A stretch of 64,000 nt of DNA from Actinobacillus equuli (GTDB lineage Bacteria; Pseudomonadota; Gammaproteobacteria; Enterobacterales; Pasteurellaceae). Shown here piece after piece: positions 20,056-29,085 of the stretch (its first letter is position 1; each line of letters starts with the position of its first letter). The stretch covers positions 620,001-684,000 of the forward strand of contig NZ_LR134310.1 of NCBI RefSeq assembly GCF_900636745.1, read 5' to 3'. The notes below the pieces were generated by a model, which saw nothing but the letters and a program-made list of their open reading frames with translations, did not search any database and had not been told where the DNA came from. The translations under genes were made by a program, and so were the position numbers.

Positions 20056-20634
20056 ATGCAAACAAGTCAATCTCGGCGAGAAACTCGTCAATTCATACGA
20101 AATCAAATGCGAGCCAAACGGCTTGAGCTTACCACACATCAACAAATTACAGCTTCATTAAATCTTATCCCTCAGGCGCTTTCTTTGATTGATTATTATC
20201 AAGCCTCTCATCTTGCTTTCTATTTGCCATTTAAAGCAGAAATTTCACCGCTACCGCTAATGCAACACCTCGCTGAACAAGGTAAATCGATTTATCTGCC
20301 GGTATTACATCCTTTTAGTCCCGGTAATCTACTTTTTCTGCAATACCATCCGTCTTCTCAACTTGAACGCCATGCATTCGGTATGCAGCAGCCTAAACTT
20401 GATATTCGTCAGCTAAAGCCGCTTGAAGAATTAGAGATGATCTTTACCCCGCTTCTCGCTTGCGATAGCCAGCTAAATCGCTTAGGCTATGGAGGCGGTT
20501 TTTATGATCGAACTCTCGCTCAAACTCAAGCCATTAGTGTCGGATTAGCTTATCGTTGCCAGTTAATCGAACAACTTCCTGTCGAGCCTTGGGATATGCC
20601 GCTCAATCATCTGATATTAGGAGACACAGAATGA
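20056..20634 (+). CDS. fau: 5-formyltetrahydrofolate cyclo-ligase
   Basis: 192 residues (YgfA in E. coli). ATP-dependent conversion of 5-formyl-THF to methenyl-THF. An N-terminal RxxxRxxRxxL basic stretch is followed by LAFYLPFKAEI and the family signature DSQLNRLGYGGGFYDRTL near residue 140. It is read through from 6S RNA as in E. coli (ssrS-ygfA). Its stop overlaps the start of the next gene. Confidence 0.94.
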   Translation: MQTSQSRRETRQFIRNQMRAKRLELTTHQQITASLNLIPQALSLIDYYQASHLAFYLPFKAEISPLPLMQHLAEQGKSIYLPVLHPFSPGNLLFLQYHPSSQLERHAFGMQQPKLDIRQLKPLEELEMIFTPLLACDSQLNRLGYGGGFYDRTLAQTQAISVGLAYRCQLIEQLPVEPWDMPLNHLILGDTE

Positions 20635-21416
20635 CAGAAAAAGAATCATCAGGAAGCCAAACGCTGGTAAGAGGATTAAAACTACTTGAGTTACTTTCTC
20701 AATATCCGAACGGCTGCCCGCTCGCTCAGCTTTCCGAACTTGCCCAATTAAATAAAAGTACCGTGCATCGTTTATTACAAAGCTTACAACAAGAAGGCTT
20801 CGTTCGCCCTGCGCCTACTACCGGCAGCTACCGTCTTACCACGAAATGTCTTGCTATTGGTCAACGTGCATTAAGTTCATTGAACATTCTGCACATTGCC
20901 GCTCCTCACCTTGAAGCACTTAATCTCAAATTGGGTGAAACGGTTAATTTTGCGATACGTGAAGGCAATCATGCGATTTTGATCTATAAACTCGAACCGA
21001 CCACCGGTATGATGAAAACCAGGGCTTATATCGGGCAAAGATTACAATTATATTGCTCAGGTATGGGTAAGTTATTCTTAGCCTATGATAAAGCTGAATA
21101 TATCCCGCAATATTGGCAACAAAAGCATGACATCATTCGCCAACTTACCGCAAATACGATTACCACAATTCCGGAAATGGAAGCCGAATTAGCCAAGATC
21201 CGCCAACAACAATTTGCAATGGATGATGAAGAAAATGAATTAGGCGTATCTTGTATTGCTTGTCCTATTTTTGATAACCAAGGAAAAGTAAATTATGCAG
21301 TCTCCATCTCCTTATCAACCGCACGCTTGAGCCAGCTTGGCTTCGATGTTCTTTATCCGGCACTTCGCACTACTGCACAAAAAATTTCAGAAGAATTAGG
21401 CTGGCAAGGGGAATAA
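20631..21416 (+). CDS. yiaJ: IclR-family regulator, YiaJ/PlaR type
   Basis: 261 residues from the ATG at 20631, which overlaps the fau stop (ATGA). The N-terminal winged helix (LSELAQLNKSTVHRLLQSL) and IclR effector domain (HAILIYKLEPTTGMMKTRAYIGQ, ENELGVSCIACPIFD) are strikingly close to E. coli YiaJ, the repressor of the yiaK-S diketogulonate/ascorbate-related catabolic genes. No yia genes are visible next to it, so its target is unknown. A longer frame exists upstream inside fau but lacks homology. Confidence 0.85.
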   Translation: MTEKESSGSQTLVRGLKLLELLSQYPNGCPLAQLSELAQLNKSTVHRLLQSLQQEGFVRPAPTTGSYRLTTKCLAIGQRALSSLNILHIAAPHLEALNLKLGETVNFAIREGNHAILIYKLEPTTGMMKTRAYIGQRLQLYCSGMGKLFLAYDKAEYIPQYWQQKHDIIRQLTANTITTIPEMEAELAKIRQQQFAMDDEENELGVSCIACPIFDNQGKVNYAVSISLSTARLSQLGFDVLYPALRTTAQKISEELGWQGE

Positions 21417-21420
21417 GCGG

Positions 21421-21463
21421 TCAGATCTTCAACGAATTTTGCAAAAATTCCACGAAGATCTGA
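21421..21463 (+). terminator. Stem-loop after the IclR gene
   Basis: TCAGATCTTC (21421-21430) pairs with GAAGATCTGA (21454-21463), with a long loop and TTTTA after it. A half USS (AAGCGGTC) overlaps the left arm. Probable terminator of fau-yiaJ. Confidence 0.7.
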
Positions 21464-21979
21464 TTTTATATTCAGGTATTTTTTCTATCCACAATCTCTG
21501 TGGATAACTTTGTGGATTTCTTTTTGAAAAACAAGCTAACCCTAGATAAAACCTAGCCTCTATCACTTTCACTCAAAATTGAGCACAAAATAACATTTCT
21601 TTGAAAATCAATAAGTTAAGTTTTGACTAGTCCTTTTGATAAAAATTTTTAAAAATATTTCTTGTAAATCCGCTTGACAAGTATTGCCTGTGTACAACTG
21701 TTAATCCCATCGTAAAAAATCAGATAAAAAGCGAACTAAATTCGTTAAAAAAACGATCATTTTTTGCTATAAAATGTAAAAAAATTGTTGCAAACGTTTG
21801 CAAATTAGTTATAGTCAGGTTGTATAGGTTATCAACAAACAACAATAATTTTATTTATCTCGATATAAGCCGCATAGAAATGCGGAAAATAGCGATAGAA
21901 ATTCATTTTACCGATATTTTTTGCTATAATTCGCCCTTTTTGTGCTAACGAAAACATAGAAAGAATAAGAGGAATAACT
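21464..21979. other. putP upstream region with DnaA-box cluster and palindromic operator
   Basis: About 515 non-coding bases. Three DnaA-box-like nonamers lie within 35 bases: 21485-21493 (one mismatch), 21499-21507 (perfect, reverse strand) and 21511-21519 (one mismatch). A perfect 16-base palindrome TTGCAAACGTTTGCAA lies at 21788-21803 and resembles LacI-family (PurR-like) operators. A TATAAT box at 21925-21930 probably drives putP. AGAGGAATAAC precedes the ATG. Role of the DnaA boxes is unknown. Confidence 0.6.
21788..21803. promoter_or_regulatory. Perfect palindrome, probable LacI/PurR-family operator
   Basis: TTGCAAACGTTTGCAA is a perfect inverted repeat around a central CG, the hallmark of LacI-family sites (PurR consensus has CGCAAACGTTTGCG). 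It lies about 120 bases upstream of the putP -10 box. Which protein binds cannot be told from sequence. Confidence 0.55.
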
Positions 21980-23494
21980 ATGTTTGGATTTGATCCTACC
22001 ACGACCACATTCCTGATTTATATCATTGGAATGATCTTAATCGGTTTTATCGCCTATCGTGTTACCAATAACCTTTCGGACTACATCTTAGGTGGTCGCC
22101 GTTTAGGTAGCTTTGTGACGGCATTATCCGCCGGAGCGTCCGATATGTCAGGCTGGCTTTTGATGGGCTTACCGGGTGCGATTTATGCTGGCGGCTTAAT
22201 TGAAGGCTGGTTAGCGATCGGCTTAACCATCGGTGCTTACCTAAACTGGAAATTAGTTGCAGGCCGTCTACGTTCTCATACGGAACACAGTGGCGATGCA
22301 CTAACCTTACCCGAATACTTTCATAATCGTTTTGGTGATAAAACCAAACTGATCAAAATCCTATCTGCGGTTATTTTCCTACTCTTTTTTGCGGTTTACT
22401 GTGCCTCAGGCGTAGTAGCGGGCGCGCGAGTTTTTGAAAATCTATTCGGTGTACCTTACGCCGATGCTATTTGGTATGGTGCAGTTGCAACCATTCTCTA
22501 CACTTTTATCGGTGGTTTCTTAGCTGTAAGTTGGACGGATACGATTCAAGCTTCACTGATGTTATTTGCACTGATCTTAACGCCTGTTTTCGTTATCTTA
22601 AACGTAGGCGGCATTGAGGCGATGCAAGAAAGCATTGCGCTTGCCGAAGTTGCTGCCAATAAAAATTACAATGATATGTTTACCGGCACAACCGTCCTCG
22701 GCGTATTAAGCTTATTAGCATGGGGCTTAGGTTATTTCGGTCAACCGCACATTGTAGTGCGCTTTATGGCGGCGGAAAGTGTCAAATCTCTTGAGAATGC
22801 ACGCCGCATCAGTATGACTTGGATGGTTATCTGCCTTGCCGGCGCTATCGGTATCGGTTATTTCGGTATGGCATACTTCTTTAAATTCCCGGAAAATGCC
22901 CAAGTCGTTAACCAAAATAATGAACAAATCTTTATTGAACTGGCAAAATTATTATTCAATCCTTGGATTGCCGGTATTTTATTATCAGCGATCTTAGCGG
23001 CAGTAATGAGTACGCTTTCAGCACAACTTTTAATTTGCTCGAGTGCAATTACCGAAGACTTATATAAAGGTATTATTCGCCCGTCTGCAACGGATAAAGA
23101 ATTAGTCTGGCTTGGTCGAGTAATGGTGCTTGCCGTAGCGGCGCTTGCCATTTACATTGCACAAGATCCGAACAGCCAAGTATTTGCATTGGTCAAAGAC
23201 GCTTGGGCGGGCTTCGGCTCGGCATTTGGCCCTGTCGTATTACTGTCACTCTTCTGGAAACGTATGAACGGCTTTGGTGCGATTGCCGGTATGTTAACCG
23301 GGGCATTAATCGTTTATTTCTGGAAAGACTTAACCGTAGCGCTTTCACTGCCTGAAATGTATTCGATGATTCCGGGCTTTATCAGTGCAATGTTTACCAT
23401 CGTGATTATCTCACTTATCACACCGGCACCAAGTAAAGACGTTATCGAAACTTTCGAACGAGCCGATAAGTCTTATTTAGACGAAGTAAAATAA
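21980..23494 (+). CDS. putP: Sodium/proline symporter PutP
   Basis: 504 residues, about thirteen hydrophobic segments, SSS family (E. coli PutP 502). Conserved blocks include YILGGRRLGSFVTALSAGASDMSGWLLMG split over residues 30-60, which carries the Na+ and proline site residues, and GIGYFGMAYFF further on. It lies 117 bases before putA on the same strand with a terminator between, so the two genes form a proline-utilisation unit with partly separate transcripts. In enteric bacteria they are divergent instead. Confidence 0.95.
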   Translation: MFGFDPTTTTFLIYIIGMILIGFIAYRVTNNLSDYILGGRRLGSFVTALSAGASDMSGWLLMGLPGAIYAGGLIEGWLAIGLTIGAYLNWKLVAGRLRSHTEHSGDALTLPEYFHNRFGDKTKLIKILSAVIFLLFFAVYCASGVVAGARVFENLFGVPYADAIWYGAVATILYTFIGGFLAVSWTDTIQASLMLFALILTPVFVILNVGGIEAMQESIALAEVAANKNYNDMFTGTTVLGVLSLLAWGLGYFGQPHIVVRFMAAESVKSLENARRISMTWMVICLAGAIGIGYFGMAYFFKFPENAQVVNQNNEQIFIELAKLLFNPWIAGILLSAILAAVMSTLSAQLLICSSAITEDLYKGIIRPSATDKELVWLGRVMVLAVAALAIYIAQDPNSQVFALVKDAWAGFGSAFGPVVLLSLFWKRMNGFGAIAGMLTGALIVYFWKDLTVALSLPEMYSMIPGFISAMFTIVIISLITPAPSKDVIETFERADKSYLDEVK

Positions 23495-23498
23495 AAAC

Positions 23499-23536
23499 AA
23501 AAGCGATTTGCTGTTTAACAGTGAATCGCTTTTTTG
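23499..23536 (+). terminator. Terminator between putP and putA
   Basis: AAAAGCGATT (23499-23508) pairs with AATCGCTTTT (23524-23533), with an additional inner CTGTT/AACAG pairing, followed by T residues. Confidence 0.85.
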
Positions 23537-23611
23537 TTTGGCGTTATGTAAAAAATATGACAAAAACGACCGCTTGTTAACAAGCTAACACAACATACCG
23601 AGGAGCCTATT

Positions 23612-26600
23612 ATGCAACAATATCATCTTCTCCCTAACACTTCGATTCGCCCTACTCTTAGCCAACACTATCGCATTGATGAGACCGAACTTGTGCAGCA
23701 GCTTTTAACCGAAGCAAGAACGGATGAGCATCAACCGAATATTAAAGCGCTAACCCGTCAGCTTGTCGAAAAGGTGCGAGCTAATCGCCAAAAAGCCAGT
23801 GGTGTCGATGCATTGATGCACGAGTTTTCGCTTTCAAGCCAAGAAGGCATCGCTTTAATGTGTTTAGCTGAAGCTTTACTACGTATTCCCGATCAAGCGA
23901 CCCGAGACAAACTGATTAAAGACAAAATCGCAAAAGGTGATTGGAAGTCGCATATAGGCAAAAGCCCGTCTCTGTTTGTGAATGCTTCCGCATGGGGACT
24001 GGTATTTACCGGTAAAGTGCTTTCGCTGTCTGAAACTTCACTTTCCCAAACGCTTATTCAACTCATCAATAAAGGCGGAGAACCGATTATCCGCCAAGGA
24101 ATGGATTTTGCGATGCGCTTACTCGGCAAACAATTCGTTACCGGTGAAACCATTCAAATTGCCCTTAAAAATAGCGAAGCTCGTTTTAACAAAGGCTTCC
24201 GCTTTACCTACGATATGCTTGGTGAGTCGGCATTTACCGAAGAAGATGCCAAGCGCTACTATCAAGATTATGTATCTTCCGTACATGCGGTCGGTGCGGT
24301 ATCAAAAGGACTTGGCGTTTATCAGTCATCCGGTATATCGGTAAAACTCTCCGCTATTCACCCTCGCTACTCGCTGGCGCAACACGATCGTGTTGTTGCA
24401 GAACTCTATCCTCGTTTACGTGATTTATGTTTACTTGCCAAACGCTATGATATCGGCATCAACATTGATGCCGAAGAAGCTGACCGCTTAGAAATCTCAC
24501 TCGATCTCATCGACCGCTTATTAGATGAGCCGGCACTTGCAGGGTTTGAAGGTATTGGTTTCGTGGTACAAGCTTATCAAAAACGCTGTTTATCGGTGAT
24601 TGATTACCTCATTCAAAAAGCTCGAGAAAAACAACGTAAGCTAATGATTCGTTTAGTGAAAGGCGCATATTGGGATGCCGAAATCAAACGAGCGCAAGCA
24701 GACTGTGCCAGCGGTTATCCGGTTTTCTCACGTAAAGTGCATACCGATTTAAATTACATTGCTTGTGCAAAAAAATTACTTGGCGCCCAAGATGTGATTT
24801 ATCCGCAATTCGCCACCCACAACGCCCAAACGCTCGCCACCATTTATTATCTTGCTAAAGGCAAAAAATTTGAATTTCAATGCTTACACGGTATGGGAGA
24901 AACCTTATACGACCAAGTGGTCGGCAAAGAAAACCTTGATATTCAATGCCGTGTTTATGCGCCGGTCGGTTCTTACCAAACCTTATTAGCCTATTTGGTT
25001 CGCCGTTTATTAGAAAACGGTTCAAACAGTTCATTTGTCAATCAATTGGTTGACGAGCGAGTATCGGTCGAAAGCTTAACCGAAGATCCGGTGCTGAAAG
25101 CGGAAAAAACCGCGGGCTCAATGCACCCGAAAATTCCATTACCTCGCTGCTTATTTAACGATCGTATTAATTCGCAAGGTTACGATCTCAGCGATGCGGT
25201 GCAACTTGAACGCCTCCAAACACAGCTCAATCAGTTGGCAAAAGTGCAATACAAAGCTTATCCATTACTAGCCGACAGTTATTATGAAGGTAGTACCGCC
25301 AAACCGATTTTCAATCCGGCATTGAATACCCAACAAGTCGGTGAAGTCATTTTCGCTCACTCATCAGATGTCGAAAAAGCTTTTGTAATTGCCGAACAAA
25401 ATCAGACAGCTTGGCAAGCTACTCCACCGACGCAAAGAGCTGCGATTCTTGAAAAATTTGCTGATTTACTGGAAAGCAATATGCCGACTTTATTCGATCT
25501 TGCGGTTCGGGAAGCGGGTAAAACGCTGAATAATGCGATTGCCGAAGTCAGAGAAGCGGTCGATTTTTGCCGTTATTATGCAAATGAAGTGAAGCGCAAC
25601 CCGCAAGCATATCAGAATCCAAGAGGAATTATTGTTGCGATTAGCCCGTGGAACTTCCCGTTGGCGATTTTTACCGGTGAAGTCGTCTCCGCTTTAGTTG
25701 CAGGTAATGTAGTGTTGGCGAAACCGGCGGAACAAACTTCCTTAATGGCTCATTATGCGGTGGAATTATGCTATCAAGCCGGTATTCCAAAAGGTGTTTT
25801 GCAATGTTTACCGGGTAGCGGAGCGGAAATCGGTAATCAACTGACTTCCGATTCTCGAGTGGACGGCGTAATTTTTACCGGCTCGACCGAAACTGCCAAA
25901 ACCATCAACCGCAATTTGCAAAAACAAACCAAAATCGTACCGCTGATTGCGGAAACCGGCGGACAAAACGCCTTGATTATGGATAGCTCCGCGCTCGGCG
26001 AACAAGTGGTGGCGGATGTACTTAACTCGGCGTTTGATTCGGCTGGGCAACGTTGTTCGGCACTTCGTGTACTTTATCTGCAAGAAGATGTTGCCGATCA
26101 TATTCTAGCAATGCTTAAAGGTGCAATGGCGGAGTTACGTGTCGGCAAACCGCAATTACTGAATACCGATATTGGTCCGGTAATCGATCGCACGGCACAA
26201 AGTCGCTTACTAGCGCATATTGAAAAAATGAAAGCGATGGCAAAATCGTACTATCAAGTGCCTATTGCAGCGGAGGTGGAACAGAACGGGATTTTCGTGC
26301 CGCCAACCTTACTTGAAATCGATCATATCTCACAAATCGAACATGAAGTGTTTGGCCCGGTACTACACGTGATTCGCTTTAATGCCAACCAATTCGAACA
26401 AATTATTCATGACATTAACTCGACCGGTTTCGGCTTAACCAGCGGTTTACATAGTCGTATTGATACCACCATTAATCAATGGCTCGACAAAGTACACGCC
26501 GGTAACTTATATGTTAATCGTAATACGGTCGGTGCAGTGGTCGGCGTGCAACCGTTCGGCGGCATGGGACTTTCCGGTACAGGCCCAAAAGCCGGCGGGC

Positions 26601-27205
26601 CGCTTTATTTACAACGTTTGGTAAAAAGCGAAGCTTGGACGCTTGCTGATTTAGAAGGCGAAACGATTATAGAAACGGATAAACTTGCACAAGCCATTCG
26701 CCAAACACTTACCGGTGAACAACAAAGCGAAGCATTAACACTCTTGCAAACTTTACGCCCAAAATCACCGCTTGCAAAAGTGTTTAAAATGCAGGGCATT
26801 ACCGGCGAAAACAACTACTTACGCTTTGAAGCTCGTCCTATGATTGCAGTAAGTAATGGCTCACTGCTCGAACAAATCAAAGCAATGATTGCTATTGCGG
26901 TATGCGGCAGTAAAGCGGTGGTTAAAGAGGGTTCACCGTTAGCGGAATACGCACATCAATTTGCCGAATACTTAATGATAACAGACGACTTCAATAATCT
27001 TTCGGCATTAAGTGTAATGATTGTACTTGAGCCGCTTTCCACGCAAGAACGTCAACATTATGCCGAGCGTAACGGTGCGATTTTAACTTATGTGGAAAGC
27101 CTTGAATTGGCGCTTTCATTGCTACCGCTGGTACATGAAAAATCGATCAGCATTAACACCGCAGCCGCCGGTGGTAATGCAACCTTGATGAGTGAAATGA
27201 ATTAG
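23612..27205 (+). CDS. putA: Bifunctional proline dehydrogenase / P5C dehydrogenase PutA, lacking the DNA-binding domain
   Basis: 1197 residues against 1320 in E. coli. The N-terminus starts directly in the helical arm region, and no ribbon-helix-helix repressor domain is visible. The proline dehydrogenase barrel spans about 130-480 (SGISVKLSAIHPRY, RLVKGAYWDAEIKRAQ). The aldehyde dehydrogenase domain spans about 560-1010, with the general base in AETGGQNALI (about 779) and the catalytic cysteine in SAGQRCSALR (about 813). A C-terminal ALDH-like tail follows. It oxidises proline to glutamate with FAD and NAD+. Autorepression as in E. coli would not be possible with this form. Confidence 0.94.
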   Translation: MQQYHLLPNTSIRPTLSQHYRIDETELVQQLLTEARTDEHQPNIKALTRQLVEKVRANRQKASGVDALMHEFSLSSQEGIALMCLAEALLRIPDQATRDKLIKDKIAKGDWKSHIGKSPSLFVNASAWGLVFTGKVLSLSETSLSQTLIQLINKGGEPIIRQGMDFAMRLLGKQFVTGETIQIALKNSEARFNKGFRFTYDMLGESAFTEEDAKRYYQDYVSSVHAVGAVSKGLGVYQSSGISVKLSAIHPRYSLAQHDRVVAELYPRLRDLCLLAKRYDIGINIDAEEADRLEISLDLIDRLLDEPALAGFEGIGFVVQAYQKRCLSVIDYLIQKAREKQRKLMIRLVKGAYWDAEIKRAQADCASGYPVFSRKVHTDLNYIACAKKLLGAQDVIYPQFATHNAQTLATIYYLAKGKKFEFQCLHGMGETLYDQVVGKENLDIQCRVYAPVGSYQTLLAYLVRRLLENGSNSSFVNQLVDERVSVESLTEDPVLKAEKTAGSMHPKIPLPRCLFNDRINSQGYDLSDAVQLERLQTQLNQLAKVQYKAYPLLADSYYEGSTAKPIFNPALNTQQVGEVIFAHSSDVEKAFVIAEQNQTAWQATPPTQRAAILEKFADLLESNMPTLFDLAVREAGKTLNNAIAEVREAVDFCRYYANEVKRNPQAYQNPRGIIVAISPWNFPLAIFTGEVVSALVAGNVVLAKPAEQTSLMAHYAVELCYQAGIPKGVLQCLPGSGAEIGNQLTSDSRVDGVIFTGSTETAKTINRNLQKQTKIVPLIAETGGQNALIMDSSALGEQVVADVLNSAFDSAGQRCSALRVLYLQEDVADHILAMLKGAMAELRVGKPQLLNTDIGPVIDRTAQSRLLAHIEKMKAMAKSYYQVPIAAEVEQNGIFVPPTLLEIDHISQIEHEVFGPVLHVIRFNANQFEQIIHDINSTGFGLTSGLHSRIDTTINQWLDKVHAGNLYVNRNTVGAVVGVQPFGGMGLSGTGPKAGGPLYLQRLVKSEAWTLADLEGETIIETDKLAQAIRQTLTGEQQSEALTLLQTLRPKSPLAKVFKMQGITGENNYLRFEARPMIAVSNGSLLEQIKAMIAIAVCGSKAVVKEGSPLAEYAHQFAEYLMITDDFNNLSALSVMIVLEPLSTQERQHYAERNGAILTYVESLELALSLLPLVHEKSISINTAAAGGNATLMSEMN

Positions 27206-27231
27206 CATGATATAAATCATGCTTAATATTT

Positions 27232-27263
27232 ATCCCCTTAGCAATAAACTGAGGGGATTTTTA
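27232..27263 (+). terminator. Terminator after putA
   Basis: Stem ATCCCCTTA/TGAGGGGAT (27232-27240 with 27250-27258) and a T-rich tail. A smaller hairpin AGCATGAT/ATCATGCT precedes it, overlapping the putA stop. Confidence 0.85.
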
Positions 27264-27295
27264 TTTTCTGTTTAGCAAGTCATTTTCTTTTCAGC

Positions 27296-27301
27296 TATAA
27301 T
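27296..27301 (+). promoter_or_regulatory. Probable -10 box of uraA
   Basis: TATAAT in a good context, 64 bases before the uraA ATG, giving a leader of roughly 55 nt. No convincing -35 box was seen. Confidence 0.55.
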
Positions 27302-27364
27302 GCGCCGACTATCCCGTGAGGTAGTGTTTACGTATGTTAATTCAAACCGAGAGTTGAAACAAAA

Positions 27365-28591
27365 ATGACAAATCAAACTATCAGCACACCTAAACAGGTG
27401 TTTGTTGGCTTACAAATGCTATTTGTGGCATTTGGTGCTTTAGTATTAATGCCGTTAATTACCGGCTTAGATCCTAATACAGCCCTCCTTACTGCCGGTA
27501 TCGGCACCCTACTTTTCCAACTTTGTACCAAAGGTCAAGTGCCTATTTTCCTCGCCTCTTCCTTCGCATTTATCGCACCGATTCAATACGGCGTACAGCA
27601 ATGGGGCATCCCAACCACCATGGGCGGTTTGGTATTTACCGGTTTCGTTTACTTCGTATTAAGTTCATTAGTGAAATGGAAAGGGGCAAATATCCTCGAA
27701 AAACTTTTCCCACCAGTGGTAGTTGGGCCGGTAATCATTATTATCGGCTTAGGTTTAGCCCCGACTGCAGTTGATATGGCGCTAGGTAAAGGTACAACAA
27801 TTGAACCGAATACCGCCTTACTGATTTCAATGGCAACCTTAATCACCACACTTATCGTAGCGGTCTTTGCCAAAGGTTTAATGAAATTAGTACCGATTAT
27901 GTTCGGAATTGTGGTTGGTTATATCCTTTCGCTCGTGTTCGGCATCATTGATTTTAGCCCGGTAACTAATGCCGCTTGGTTTAGCTTACCGAAACTCACC
28001 ACGCCGGAATTTAAGTTAGAAGCGATTCTTTACTTATTACCTATCGCCCTTGCACCGGCAGTCGAACACGTCGGCGGCATTATGGCGATCAGCTCGGTAA
28101 CCGGTAAAGATTTTATGAATAAACCGGGTTTACACCGCACGTTATTAGGTGACGGCGTTGCAACCTCTGCCGCAGCATTTTTAGGCGGCCCACCAAATAC
28201 TACTTATGCGGAAGTTACCGGTGCGGTTATGCTCACCAAAAACTTTAACCCACGTGTAATGACCTTTGCCGCTATTTGGGCAATTGCCATTTCATTCTGC
28301 GGCAAAGTGGGCGCCTTCTTACAAACCATCCCAGGCGTAGTGATGGGCGGCATTATGATGTTAGTTTTCGGTTCTATCGCGGCAGTTGGTATGAGTACAT
28401 TAATTCGTGCCAAAGTGGATATGGGCGAAGCTCGCAACCTCTGTATCGTTTCAGTAGTCATGACCTTCGGCATCGGCGGCATGCTGATCAACGTTGGCGA
28501 ATTCTCACTGAAAGGCATCAGCCTCTGCGCAATCGCCGCAATCGTGATGAACTTACTTCTCCCAAAAGAAGCGGCTAAAAAAGCAGAATAA
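27365..28591 (+). CDS. uraA: Uracil permease UraA
   Basis: 408 residues, NCS2 (nucleobase:cation symporter 2) family, about fourteen membrane segments. Typical motifs include the short helix region AFIAPIQYGVQQWG near residue 68, the conserved glutamate in LAPAVEHVGGIMAISSVTGKDF near residue 230, and GGPPNTTYAEVTGAV near residue 277 (the NCS2 signature). It imports uracil with protons. In many bacteria it pairs with upp; upp is not adjacent here. The CDI array begins just downstream in the opposite orientation. Confidence 0.92.
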   Translation: MTNQTISTPKQVFVGLQMLFVAFGALVLMPLITGLDPNTALLTAGIGTLLFQLCTKGQVPIFLASSFAFIAPIQYGVQQWGIPTTMGGLVFTGFVYFVLSSLVKWKGANILEKLFPPVVVGPVIIIIGLGLAPTAVDMALGKGTTIEPNTALLISMATLITTLIVAVFAKGLMKLVPIMFGIVVGYILSLVFGIIDFSPVTNAAWFSLPKLTTPEFKLEAILYLLPIALAPAVEHVGGIMAISSVTGKDFMNKPGLHRTLLGDGVATSAAAFLGGPPNTTYAEVTGAVMLTKNFNPRVMTFAAIWAIAISFCGKVGAFLQTIPGVVMGGIMMLVFGSIAAVGMSTLIRAKVDMGEARNLCIVSVVMTFGIGGMLINVGEFSLKGISLCAIAAIVMNLLLPKEAAKKAE

Positions 28592-28613
28592 TTTTTAACG
28601 TTCTTCTTATAAA

Positions 28614-28676
28614 ACAAGCGGTCAAATTTCATTAAAATTTTGCAAATTGCAAAAAAGTTAGGGAATTTGACCGCTT
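28614..28676. repeat. USS inverted pair 1 (left end of cassette array)
   Basis: ACAAGCGGTCAAATTTC with a facing AATTTGACCGCTT arm; loop contains GCAAATTGCAAAA. It separates convergent uraA and the last cassette, and can terminate both. Confidence 0.85.
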
Positions 28677-28732
28677 ACAAATGCAACTAATTTTACTCTT
28701 CTATCTCTCTATTATTTAAAACTAAATTTAAG

Positions 28733-29059
28733 TCATAAAGAAATTCCTGCTTCTCCTCTATCTTCTAAGACAGAAATGAGATCATCAAGATTATTGTCTG
28801 ATAAAATCTTATCTATATCATTCATCACTAAAGTGTGACTATAGGTATGTCTTGCTCCATTTAATATAAATAACACTTAGCATTAAATTCTCTATTGGCA
28901 AATCGAAACTCCCATCAAAGCTATCTAAAGCCCCGCCCCATTCAGAGAAATCTTTATTCCATTTTGTAATTTTTCCATTTTCAAATTTTCTCTGACACCA
29001 AATATAGGCATCATAAAAAAACACGCTTTTAATGTTTTATAATCAACTCTAGTTATCAT
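28733..29059 (-). pseudogene. Frameshifted immunity-like gene
   Basis: Three overlapping frames read as one protein if two frameshifts are repaired. It starts MITRVDYKTLKAC at 29059, then shifts at a run of seven T residues (minus strand, about 29016-29010) into FFYDAYIWCQRKFENGKITK, continues to about 28858, and shifts again into ARHTYSHTLVMNDIDKI, ending at the TGA at 28733. The repaired product would be about 108 residues. It follows the Imm8-like gene in the same orientation and has the composition of a small cytosolic immunity protein. No family is recognised. A sequencing error at the T-tract would explain one shift but not both. Confidence 0.6.
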
Positions 29060-29085
29060 CAGAATATTTTGTAAAACCTCTTCCT

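Noticed and set aside
19840-20145. Minus-strand frame of 101 codons over the zapA-fau gap
   Set aside because: It covers the 6S RNA gene and the fau start on the opposite strand; the RNA motifs explain the sequence.
21464-21979. Chromosomal replication origin
   Set aside because: There is a DnaA-box cluster, but no 13-mer array, few GATC sites and no origin-linked neighbour genes.
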